Shown here in pieces: positions 18,052 to 26,088 of a stretch of 64,000 nt of DNA. Origin of the DNA: RGIG4034 sp045576455. Lineage in GTDB: Bacteria; Bacillota; Clostridia; Lachnospirales; Lachnospiraceae. The position numbers and the translations under genes are program-made. How positions within the stretch are numbered: the stretch's first letter is position 1; every line of letters begins with the position of its first letter. Location: contig JAZNGM010000007.1 in the NCBI GenBank assembly GCA_045576455.1, positions 1-64,000 of the forward strand, given 5' to 3'. The notes below the pieces were generated by a model. The model did no database searches, was not told where the DNA came from, and saw only the letters and a list, made by a program, of their open reading frames with translations.

Positions 18052-19809
18052 ATGGGTGTTATCGCAAAAATTAAAAAGTATGAAAAAAGATTTCAAAAAA
18101 ATAGGTATAACGGTAGTGGTAAAGAAGCACATAAAATTAGAAAAGGAAGGATACCGATTATTGTATCTGCACCGCATGCAGTAAATCATTATCGAGAGAC
18201 TGAGGTTAAATTTGCGGATCAATTTACTGGAGGAATTGCTTATTTTTTATATAAGAGATGTGGTTGTCATTTGATTTATTCAGCCTCCTATAATAAGGTG
18301 GATCCAAATTTTGATGATATACAGGAGTGTACATATAAAAAAGAATTGGAAAAGTATATAAAGGATAATGACATTAAGTTTTTGATTGATCTACATGGAA
18401 GTAAAGCAGAGAGAGAATTTGCAGTAGAGATGGGAACAATTGATGACCGAGATAGCTCTCTTCAAGGTTATTCTTTTTTGATGCAACTAATTGAGATGAT
18501 ATTCGAAGATGAATTAAGCGAATATCTAAAATTTGATGATAAAGTGATTCAAAAGAATAAGGTTTTTGCAGCTTCCAACCCGAATACAGTAACACATTAT
18601 ATTTCACAAGAAGTTGGAATTCCAGCAATACAAATTGAGATTAATAGATTGTATAGAGATATTAATAATGAAGAACGGTTATGTAAATTAATTACTGCGT
18701 TAGAAAGAATTGTAAATATTACTGGAACAATAGATTGGAATGTTACTGAAACTTCCGTGTTGCGTGTAAAAAAGAGTGGAAAACATTTTCCTCAAGATAA
18801 GATTGAATTGAATACCATGGCATTCAGTGAAATTAGTGAATTAGATATAATATATGCAAAATCTGAACACAATAATCAAACAATCTGTAAAATACAGAAG
18901 GGTGATGAGTTTGAATTCGGATATGCATATTTAACGAATCGTTTATTGGATCAATTGTTTCAGGGTAGGAATTATGAAAAAGAATTATTGTTAATATATA
19001 GGTATGATGATATGTCATTTCCTATTGGAAGACCTATGGCTGGAGTAAATAAGATTTGTTTTTCGCCAGATATATACGAAAAGATGGATAAGGATAAGAA
19101 ATACATATTGCATCCTTCAGTAAAAAACGGGTGTAAAATGTATGTAATTCCTAATAAATATCCAAGAGGTGATAAGAAGGTATATATACCTAGATATTAT
19201 CGTTTATTGATGGGGATTAGTGATAAAGAAATTGAGATGAGTCAAGTGCAAGTGCTACCAGGAATCAAGAGTGATAAAGGGCGCAATAGTAATTGGTGTT
19301 CAATTCTAAGAGATTATCTACTTGATTTGTTTATTGGTTATAGGGAAATCGATATGATAGTGGAAAGACCAAATGATGCGGATGATCAAAACTTAATTGG
19401 TAGATTAAGCGGTGATATGATGAAAGTAATTGGTGTGTCGGATAACGATAAAATATGTATTACATTTGGGGAAAAAGAGGAAATTGTAAAAGTATTAGAG
19501 GGAGAATCGCATCAAGCGGAAAAAGATGCTCAAACCAATTCGGATATGTATGTGGGTATACCTGCTGAGACGCGATCAGAATTAGGCGTTATGCCAGGAG
19601 ATATAATCAAAGTAAAACGGAATATGAAGCATATTTTTATTCGTAATTTCAATCAACAATTATTTGCGATTTTCGGAACAGTACTAACCTTAATTACTTT
19701 GACTGATAATTTGATATTAAGGATAATAGGTGCTGTTATTGCAATACCGTTTGTAATATGGATTACATTTGCGGAAGAACGCGTGAAGATTGAAAGGAAG
19801 AGAAAATGA
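18052..19809 (+). CDS. N-formylglutamate amidohydrolase-like protein with C-terminal barrel and membrane anchor
   Basis: About 585 residues from the ATG at 18052, supported by AGGAAAGG seven bases upstream; an upstream ATG at 17998 would overlap the HTH gene. Residues about 30-240 resemble the N-formylglutamate amidohydrolase fold: IVSAPHAVNHYRETE, FLIDLHGSKAEREFAVE and GIPAIQIEINRLYRD supply the His, Asp-Leu-His and Glu positions expected for its zinc site. A middle region of no recognised type follows, then about 430-530 looks like a CDC48-N/double-psi-barrel pair (IGRLSGDMMKVIGVSDNDKI and PAETRSELGVMPGDIIKVKR). The C-terminus has two hydrophobic segments (about 540-575) and a basic tail. 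It overlaps the next gene by four bases (ATGA). Hydrolase assignment is moderate; substrate unknown. Confidence 0.7.
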   Translation: MGVIAKIKKYEKRFQKNRYNGSGKEAHKIRKGRIPIIVSAPHAVNHYRETEVKFADQFTGGIAYFLYKRCGCHLIYSASYNKVDPNFDDIQECTYKKELEKYIKDNDIKFLIDLHGSKAEREFAVEMGTIDDRDSSLQGYSFLMQLIEMIFEDELSEYLKFDDKVIQKNKVFAASNPNTVTHYISQEVGIPAIQIEINRLYRDINNEERLCKLITALERIVNITGTIDWNVTETSVLRVKKSGKHFPQDKIELNTMAFSEISELDIIYAKSEHNNQTICKIQKGDEFEFGYAYLTNRLLDQLFQGRNYEKELLLIYRYDDMSFPIGRPMAGVNKICFSPDIYEKMDKDKKYILHPSVKNGCKMYVIPNKYPRGDKKVYIPRYYRLLMGISDKEIEMSQVQVLPGIKSDKGRNSNWCSILRDYLLDLFIGYREIDMIVERPNDADDQNLIGRLSGDMMKVIGVSDNDKICITFGEKEEIVKVLEGESHQAEKDAQTNSDMYVGIPAETRSELGVMPGDIIKVKRNMKHIFIRNFNQQLFAIFGTVLTLITLTDNLILRIIGAVIAIPFVIWITFAEERVKIERKRK

Positions 19810-20657
19810 AGGGATATTTGATTGAAAAATACAGTGATATGGGAGGGGCGTATACTGTAAATAGAATAATTGAAGAAGCTACTAAAGCAGGTGTTCAATT
19901 GGATGTTATAGGCGTATCTGATTGCTATATATGGGAAAACAGGGTATATCATAATGAAGTACAGGTGGAGCCAAGAGATTTTGTGATTAACAGATATAAA
20001 TACGGATTTCTTGTGGACAAAATAAATAATTTGTGTAAAAAGACTTACAATGATACTAAGTCATTTAAATGTTATGTAAATAAATATACGCAGATTAGTG
20101 AGCTTGATATGCAAGAGTGTATGGTACCTCGTTTCCTATTAGCCAATATTGATATTGATTATCATAGTATAGTATCTAGAATTGGTTCTCCGTTTGTAGC
20201 AAAAGGATTAGATGGTTCACAAGGAAAAGAGGTATTCTTGATAAATAACCTTGTAGAGTACACAAATCTAAAACAAAGATATAGTTCAAAAGATGAATTA
20301 CTGTATGAAGAATTTATTGAAGAAAGTAAGGGGCATGATATACGTGTATATAGTATTCGGGGTGAGGCAGTTGCATGCATGTTGAGAAGTAATGAAAGTG
20401 ATTTCAGAGCCAATGTTGCAAGAGGTGCAAACGTTGAACAATATCCCATTAATAACAAAATTAGGGCAATAACTCAAGAAATATATGAAAAAACCAAGTT
20501 GGATTTTTTAGGTATTGATTTGTTGTTGAGTAAAGAAGGATACTATTTCTGTGAAATAAATGTAATGGCTGGTATTGAAGGGATTGAGAGGGCAACAGGT
20601 ATTAATGTAGCAAGATTGATAATTGATAGAATAAGGAGTGATTTTCGTGGATATTGA
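19806..20657 (+). CDS. RimK-like ATP-grasp ligase
   Basis: A 283-residue ATP-dependent carboxylate-amine ligase. ATP-grasp landmarks are clear: VAKGLDGSQGKEVFLI (glycine-rich loop), YEEFIEESKGHDIRVY, FRANVARGANVE, and FLGIDLLLSKEGYYFCEINV followed by GIEGIERATGINVARLIIDR. This string of motifs is very close to RimK, which adds glutamates to a protein C-terminus; the metal-site motif is EINVMAG rather than EVNASPG. The start overlaps the preceding stop (ATGA), and its own end overlaps the following Mur-type ligase by 11 bases, so the three are translationally coupled. The acceptor is unknown. Confidence 0.85.
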   Translation: MKGYLIEKYSDMGGAYTVNRIIEEATKAGVQLDVIGVSDCYIWENRVYHNEVQVEPRDFVINRYKYGFLVDKINNLCKKTYNDTKSFKCYVNKYTQISELDMQECMVPRFLLANIDIDYHSIVSRIGSPFVAKGLDGSQGKEVFLINNLVEYTNLKQRYSSKDELLYEEFIEESKGHDIRVYSIRGEAVACMLRSNESDFRANVARGANVEQYPINNKIRAITQEIYEKTKLDFLGIDLLLSKEGYYFCEINVMAGIEGIERATGINVARLIIDRIRSDFRGY

Positions 20658-21957
20658 CCAAGCTGTAAATTATGTATACAAATCATATATGGATGCAAAA
20701 GATGAATTAGAATGGGGAGAAAAAGATTCACAGAAAAGAAATCCGCTGTTTTCTAGGCCCCTTATGATAGATTCAGATAAGGATCATACGATTTTAGTAA
20801 CAGGAAGTAAGGGGAAGGGGTCTGTTACAAATATGATTTCATGTATACTACGAAGTAGGTACAAGGTTGGCATGATGACCAGCCCGCATATAACAAAGTT
20901 CAACGAACGAATTAAGCTCGATGGAGAAGATATAAATGACCATGATTTCTGTAATATAATGCAGGATGTTATTCCTCTAATGGAAAACATACAAGGTAAA
21001 TTAGATTTGGGACAATATATAAGTCCAATGGGAATTCAAGCAGCAGTGGCCATGCGATATTTTGCATGTAATAGAGCTGATGTATGTATATATGAATGTG
21101 GTAAAGGTGTTCAGTATGATGATGTAAACAATATTATTCATGCATATGCAGTTATCAATCCAATATTTGATGAGCATATAAGAGAATTGGGTGATACTAT
21201 AATTGATATAGCAAAGGATAAATCGCATATAATAGATGGCCATCAGAAATGTGTTTATGTTGCGCAGCAGGAGCCGGACGTTTTCGATGTAATAGAAGAA
21301 CGGGCAAAGAGATATGGGGTAAAGATTAAGAGGTATGGAAAGGAGTTTTTGTGTGAAAATATCCGATATTTAATGACAGGGATGCTATTTGATGTGGTTA
21401 TTGAAGGAATAACATACAAAGATATTGAAATTCCACTATTAGGAGAACATCAAGCAAAGAATTTTGCGTTAGCAATGTGTTTGTGTAAGGATTATATGGG
21501 TTCGCTACAAGAGTTGAAGAAGGAAGATGTTATTAGTAGACTTGTATATCATGGAAGAATGGAACGAATAGCCAGTGACCCGCTAGTGCTTCTGGATGCT
21601 TGTATTCATAGAGAAAATTGTCAATATGTCAAGAAAACCTTGAGGAATTTGAACATTTCACAAGTGACAGCAATAATTGGTATTCCTGATGATAAAGATT
21701 ATGTAGGAGTAGCCAAAGCAATTTCTGATATGGCAGGATCTATTATATTAACAAAGTCCTCAAATAAACATTACATTTTTTCGGAAATACAAAAAGAGAA
21801 GTTGTGTTTATGTGGGATAGATGTAATTTCAACTAATAATATTTATGATGCTTTAGCATTAGCAAGAAAAACAGGCAAGGCAATTTTAATTTTGGGTACA
21901 ACTTCGCTTGTTTCAGATGTCATAAGCAATAGGGAAAAACTTAATTTACAGATTTAA
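20647..21957 (+). CDS. FolC/Mur-type amide ligase
   Basis: About 436 residues. The P-loop VTGSKGKGSVTNMI corresponds to GTNGKGST of folylpolyglutamate synthase, and SPHITKFNERIKLDGEDI to the FolC omega-loop region SPHLxxxxERI. GEHQAKNFALAMCLCKDYMG and the C-terminal LDACIHRENCQYVKK / IIGIPDDKDYVGVAKAIS match the Mur C-terminal domain. The enzyme would activate a carboxylate with ATP and add an amino acid. The start is a GTG at 20647, set by AAGGAG eight bases upstream; a GTG at 20638 sits on that ribosome site. FolC itself is unlikely given an AT-rich operon with a RimK homologue. Confidence 0.82.
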   Translation: MDIDQAVNYVYKSYMDAKDELEWGEKDSQKRNPLFSRPLMIDSDKDHTILVTGSKGKGSVTNMISCILRSRYKVGMMTSPHITKFNERIKLDGEDINDHDFCNIMQDVIPLMENIQGKLDLGQYISPMGIQAAVAMRYFACNRADVCIYECGKGVQYDDVNNIIHAYAVINPIFDEHIRELGDTIIDIAKDKSHIIDGHQKCVYVAQQEPDVFDVIEERAKRYGVKIKRYGKEFLCENIRYLMTGMLFDVVIEGITYKDIEIPLLGEHQAKNFALAMCLCKDYMGSLQELKKEDVISRLVYHGRMERIASDPLVLLDACIHRENCQYVKKTLRNLNISQVTAIIGIPDDKDYVGVAKAISDMAGSIILTKSSNKHYIFSEIQKEKLCLCGIDVISTNNIYDALALARKTGKAILILGTTSLVSDVISNREKLNLQI

Positions 21958-22109
21958 ATTTAAGAGTATATTGTTGTGAAGCATTTTTGTCCTATATATG
22001 CTGACAGATAGTACCAATGTTAAAATGATAAAATCAAAGAGGGACAAAACGATAGATATAATTAGAAAGCTTTATGTAGCGTTCATACAAGAGAACGGAG
22101 GACAAGAAT

Positions 22110-22190
22110 ATGGATTTTTTTGATGATGAAGATGATTTTTTGGAGTATGGAGAGTGGACACCGCCGGAAGTGAAGTTTACAAGAAGTTAA
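22110..22190 (+). CDS. very small acidic ORF
   Basis: A 26-residue frame (MDFFDDEDDFLEYGEWTPPE, then VKFTRS) with a good GGAGG eight bases upstream of the ATG. It sits alone in the 277-base gap between the ligase operon and the next gene. It may be a genuine micro-protein or the surviving start of a longer element gene. I do not recognise a family. Confidence 0.4.
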   Translation: MDFFDDEDDFLEYGEWTPPEVKFTRS

Positions 22191-22234
22191 AACCTTTATT
22201 ACAGAAAAAATGATATTGGGAAGGAGTTGGCGTA

Positions 22235-23014
22235 ATGTACATTCTTAAAAAATGGTCTTTAAAAGAAAGCTTTGATGGTAGTATTTATGCAAATGGTACA
22301 GTGTTTGGACATCATCGCTTAGTGGATGGAGAATATATACATACAAGCGAAATTGAAAAAGTTTATATATGCGATGGGCAGGGGTATATTGTCGAGACAC
22401 ATTCTGGTAGTTTGTATCAATTACTTACAGAGGAGATGAATACAGAACTGACTGAAGAGACAAAAGAAAAATTGAGTCAATTCAAAATCTTGGATGGTGC
22501 TGCGATGAAAGAAAAACTGGATGAAGTAGAAGAAGCACTGGAAAAGAAGCAAAGGATAGTTGGTGAAGCAGAGAATACTGCTAAAGATAACATGGATGAA
22601 GACGGCTTATATTTGATTATGGAGAATATGCATGTTGTAAAAGCAATTTTAAAAAAAGATGCTGTCTTTAGAGAAATACATGCATCTGTTCATGTGGGAA
22701 TGTTTCAGGATTCTGTTTTGATTACGGATTGGATGGAAGGTGAAGTTGACTTTCGATATTTTCCAAATCATATGATGGAGCCTTATCATTGGTCAGATGG
22801 ATTGAATTGCATTTACATTCATAACATTGGTAATAGCAGTATTGTATTTAAAGGAACCAGACAGAAGATTGAATGTAAGGCATCCGAAGTAACAAAAATC
22901 AAAAAGGATGAGTACCGAGGTGAAGGGTTGTTTAGTCCGGATGCAGTAAATGGCAAATGTGTTTTATGTAATGCACACGATAGTGGTGACGAATCGCACA
23001 ACGAAAATATTTGA
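22235..23014 (+). CDS. unknown island protein
   Basis: A 259-residue soluble protein I do not recognise. It starts with a beta-rich segment (YILKKWSLKESFDGSIYANG, then GHHRLVDGEYIHTSEIEKV), has a charged helical stretch at about residues 75-120 (EEMNTELTEETKEKL, LDEVEEALEKKQRI), another beta-rich part (HASVHVGMFQDSVLI) and a C-terminal CVLCNAHD motif that could bind a metal, followed by an acidic polar tail. AAGGAG lies ahead of the ATG. The AT-rich composition matches the ligase operon, so it likely arrived with it. A short frame overlaps its 3' end. Confidence 0.6.
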   Translation: MYILKKWSLKESFDGSIYANGTVFGHHRLVDGEYIHTSEIEKVYICDGQGYIVETHSGSLYQLLTEEMNTELTEETKEKLSQFKILDGAAMKEKLDEVEEALEKKQRIVGEAENTAKDNMDEDGLYLIMENMHVVKAILKKDAVFREIHASVHVGMFQDSVLITDWMEGEVDFRYFPNHMMEPYHWSDGLNCIYIHNIGNSSIVFKGTRQKIECKASEVTKIKKDEYRGEGLFSPDAVNGKCVLCNAHDSGDESHNENI

Positions 23015-23126
23015 TTTTAGTTCCTTTTTCCATGCTGATTTTAATGATTATTGGGAACTGGCTTTGATGCTAGTGGGAGCATTTGTCGGTTATGTTGCGG
23101 AGAAAATTTTTAATTGGAAAGGCTGA
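22983..23126 (+). CDS. possible 47-residue membrane micro-protein overlapping the previous gene
   Basis: In the +1 frame relative to the upstream gene, a GTG-started frame encodes a polar start and then FHADFNDYWELALMLVGAFV followed by GYVAEKIFNWKG, one plausible membrane helix. It overlaps the last 32 bases of the upstream gene and ends 34 bases before the metallophosphoesterase. No clear ribosome site; it could instead be the frameshifted remainder of a longer upstream protein. Confidence 0.3.
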   Translation: MVTNRTTKIFDFSSFFHADFNDYWELALMLVGAFVGYVAEKIFNWKG

Positions 23127-23160
23127 CGTTCTATAAAAATGACGAAGGAAGGTGAAAGGG

Positions 23161-23703
23161 ATGAACCTATATATAAGCGATTTACATTTTGGGCATTCGA
23201 ACGTAATAAACTTTGATTATAGACCGTTTGCCGATAGAGAAGAGATGGATTCAGTAATGATTCGTCTGTGGAATTCCAGAGTGACGGATGAAGATCATGT
23301 ATATATTATTGGAGATTTCTGTTATCGAAGTGGTAATACTGCCGATTGGTATTTAAGGCAATTGAAGGGGCATAAGCATTTGATTATTGGTAACCATGAT
23401 GGAGATACACTCAAAAATGAAAAGGCAATGATATATTTTGAATCTGTAGAAAAGATGATGCATGTTTCTGACAATGGTAAGCAAATCTGTTTATGCCATT
23501 TTCCGATTGCTGAATGGAATGGGTATCATAAGGGACATTGGCATATTTATGGTCACATTCATGGAAGATTAGACGATACATATTATTTTATGCGTAATCG
23601 AGAAAGAGCATTAAATGCAGCGGCGTGTATAAATAATTATACACCGGTTTCGCTGAATGAGCTTATAAGAAATAACCAAAATTTTAAAGAAATGCATAAG
23701 TAA
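23161..23703 (+). CDS. calcineurin-like metallophosphoesterase
   Basis: A 180-residue phosphoesterase with the full metal-site set: YISDLHFGHSN (Asp, His), IIGDFCYRSG (Asp), IIGNHDGD (Asn-His), LCHFPIAEW (His) and YGHIHGRLDD (His-x-His). Small proteins of this exact layout are found in phages and mobile elements; the substrate is unknown. The ATG at 23161 is preferred, with AAGGAAGG eight bases upstream; a GTG at 23152 overlaps that site. Confidence 0.88.
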   Translation: MNLYISDLHFGHSNVINFDYRPFADREEMDSVMIRLWNSRVTDEDHVYIIGDFCYRSGNTADWYLRQLKGHKHLIIGNHDGDTLKNEKAMIYFESVEKMMHVSDNGKQICLCHFPIAEWNGYHKGHWHIYGHIHGRLDDTYYFMRNRERALNAAACINNYTPVSLNELIRNNQNFKEMHK

Positions 23704-24211
23704 ATAGAGCATTATTCAAAACACCATCCTAAGGATAGCTATATTATTTTAGATGATGATATTAATTTTTTTGAATTGCAGAAGGGTACTGAGAAATTGT
23801 ATGTGGTGAATCCAGCTGTAAGCGAGTTGTGTTGGACGCATTGCATATAATATCGCCACGATTTTTGATTGTTATCAGGAATCGGAAGAAACGTCGGATT
23901 TGGATGGAATAATCAGGTACCGATAAAACGGAGATAATGTCAAGTGGCATATATTATTAGCTACTGGTCTTATTTGCATACGTTTTGTCGGTACTTTTTT
24001 TATTTTCTACGTTTTGGATTTTGAAACCGGAGAGGAAAATGGTAAAAGGCAATTGTACAAGGAATTAAGGAAAGTACAATAACTGGGTAACGACCGGCAA
24101 GCCATCACAAGCTATAATAAATCTTGTCAACGAGATAAAGAAGCAAAACCGGTTCTGCTTCAGAAATTCATAAGGAGGCAAATGCGTATATGAAAACTGG
24201 AGCGATTAGTA
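23704..24211. other. gene-poor stretch with one decayed fragment
   Basis: No intact gene. In frame with the stop of the phosphoesterase, a fragment reading HHPKDSYIILDDDINFFELQ runs to a TAA near 23850; the YxILDDD motif resembles the end of small HAD-type RNA-repair-associated domains, so this may be a remnant. The remainder to 24190 shows several stops in all frames. A GGAGG at about 24175 precedes a short ATG frame that is cut by the frame used by the recombinase. Confidence 0.4.
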
Positions 24212-25171
24212 TTGACAGATATGCAGGTGGAGAGCCAGCGGAACAATTTCTACAATGCGATGCTGGAGCAGGATAGAATGCTGGCGACGACATTAGAGAG
24301 CATACATACCCATATTCATCCGGCGCTTCAGTATGCGGTGAGACTTCGCTATATCCCCACCAACCCATCTTCCGGAGCAATGACGGATATCAAGAAAAGC
24401 GACGAATGGGATGGCAAGGTTCGTAAGCGTCATGCATTGACCATGGAACAGCAGCTTGCATTTACAGACTGCTATACCAACCACAAGGATTTAAGTGGAT
24501 GGGCAAATATTGTGACCTTTCTGCTGGGAACCGACTGTCGTATTGGAGAGGCACTTGGTATGACGTGGTCGGATATTGATTTTGAGAATAGCCTGATTCA
24601 TGTAAACAAAGCACTTCTCTATAGACTTGACGAGCAGGGAAAGTCAGTATATACCATTTCTTCCACCAAGACCAAGAATGGTGTGAGAAGCATCCCCATG
24701 ATTGATGAAGTGCGAGATGCGTTGTTAGAAGAGCGAGAGATTCAGCTCGCTTTTGGTAACTATCGCACCCAGACAGTGGACGGTGTGACAGGATTTGTAT
24801 TTACCCAAGCAAAAGGAACAATCTACAATCCGGAGGCTATCAATCGTGCGATTGACCGTATTATCACCGCACACAACGAAGAGGAAGAAATCAGTGCAAG
24901 AAGAGAAGAGCCTGTGATTCTTCCCCATTTTTCAGCCCATCATTTAAGGCACACCTTCTGTACCAGACTGTGTATGATGGATTTATCCATTAAGGAGATT
25001 CAGGATATCATGGGGCATGCAGACATTAACACAACCATGAACATTTACGCCGAAGTACACCCGGATATGAAAAAGAAGTCGTTGACGAAAATGGCAGGCA
25101 AGATTATAATTAACAGGAGCGATATGTCGATTAACGAAGCTGTCGCATATGATGATGAAGACGACGTTTAA
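24212..25171 (+). pseudogene. N-terminally truncated tyrosine recombinase (Tn916-type integrase)
   Basis: The catalytic domain is complete: DCRIGEALGMTWSDIDF (first Arg, residue 110), HFSAHHLRHTFCTRLCMMDL (His and second Arg near 244-247), IMGHADINTTMNIYAEVHPD (His and nucleophile Tyr). The core-binding helical part is partly present (FYNAMLEQDRMLATTLESIH). The frame opens after a TGA at 24191 and can only start at a TTG (24212) with poor support, giving 319 residues where Tn916-type integrases have about 390-405. The N-terminal arm-binding domain is missing, so the element is probably immobile. Base composition is clearly more GC-rich than the ligase operon. Confidence 0.85.
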
Positions 25172-25545
25172 GTGACGTCACGGTAGCAGATTTTGCACCT
25201 GACGAAACGATGACGAAGCCGGATTTCAACGAGACGGACTAATATGGAATTCCGAAATGGAGGCATATGAAACCATACGGAAGACCTTGGAGCGAAACAA
25301 TAAGGCGTTCCGACGCAGTCCCAACGATGAAGTCATTAGACAAATAAAATAACGATTTTACAAGGCTTTCCGAGGTTTTCGGAGAGCCTTTTTTGTTTGT
25401 TTACACGGATTGCGATTTGATTTGTGAGTCTGAAATAAGGACTTATTTTTCAAGCTAGATTTTGTACATAAAAATATGTTACGAGGGAATTCTAGGACTG
25501 AAAAATGCAACTGGTTGCAAAAATCTTCCCTAAAGGAGTGCATAG
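25172..25545. other. element right-end region
   Basis: Follows the recombinase gene directly, where the right attachment site of an integrated element would be expected. A 31-codon frame at 25257-25352 (starting MEAYETIRKTLERNN) has no good ribosome site and is not called as a gene. A terminator at 25362 closes the region. I could not see an unambiguous long direct repeat of the lysS 3' end here. Confidence 0.35.
25362..25396 (+). terminator. terminator downstream of recombinase
   Basis: AAGGCT-t-TCCGA (25362-25373) pairs with TCGGA-g-AGCCTT (25379-25390), loop GGTTT, then six T. Confidence 0.9.
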
Positions 25546-25850
25546 ATATGTATCCATTAAGTTTCGTGGAATTCATGTCTGTATGTAAGGGTGAAAAGTA
25601 CGAAGGGTTGTCAGAGTACATGCTTTATGGTGGAATACAGCTTGTAGTTCTGCGAGAGGGAGCAAATGAAAAAATTGCCGCTATGCAAAATCTATTTGAT
25701 GAAATCTATATTGCAGATATTTTTAAGAGAAATAGAGTAAAGAATCAAGTATTATAGTAAAGACCATCAAGAAATATTTAGATTATTCTGAAGATTCTCT
25801 TTTGATAGAGTCTGCACAGAGATATTATATTATGTCGGATTATTTAATCC
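25546..25850 (+). pseudogene. remnant of an AAA ATPase of the DUF4143 type
   Basis: MYPLSFVEFMSVCKGEKYEG, then YMLYGGIQLVVLREGANEKI and LFDEIYIADIFKRNRVKNQ match the middle of the DUF4143 ATPases I know (YPLSFxEFM...YGGxPxxV...DxxxxDIxKRN). The frame stops at 25757; just after, in another frame, TIKKYLDYSEDSLLIESAQR matches the later part of the same family. The P-loop N-terminus is absent. These proteins have about 400-450 residues, so this is a deleted and frameshifted relic. Confidence 0.75.
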
Positions 25851-25866
25851 CTGATGACGAAAAGAG

Positions 25867-26088
25867 AAAGCCCAGCGTTACTTCAAGGAACGTGGTATCA
25901 AAGCAATGATAAATGAAGACTGTAAGGAGGCATTGGCACTTGTGAAATATATTTCAAAGGAAGAGCGAGAGGAGACAGTTTTGGAAAATCAGCAGGTGAT
26001 AAAGACACCGATTGTCAGAAACGGGAAGCAGGCGACGGTCGGGTATGCACCCGAGGTTTGGAAGGGCTGGTTCTGTTTATTGCCATAG
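25867..26088 (+). pseudogene. remnant of an ArsC/Spx-family protein
   Basis: In frame from 25867 the product reads KAQRYFKERGIKA, then INEDCKEALALVKYISKEER and VIKTPIVRNGKQATVGYAPE followed by VWKGW. This is the ArsC/Spx-like thioredoxin-fold pattern (RKAQRYFKERGI ... RTPIVRNGxxATVGYxPEVW). The CxxC/Cys start is missing, and about 25 residues that normally lie between 'ERGI' and 'INE' are deleted. It is joined to the DUF4143 relic with no gap, so both were probably trimmed by deletions. The last codons overlap the convergent lipoprotein gene. Confidence 0.72.
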
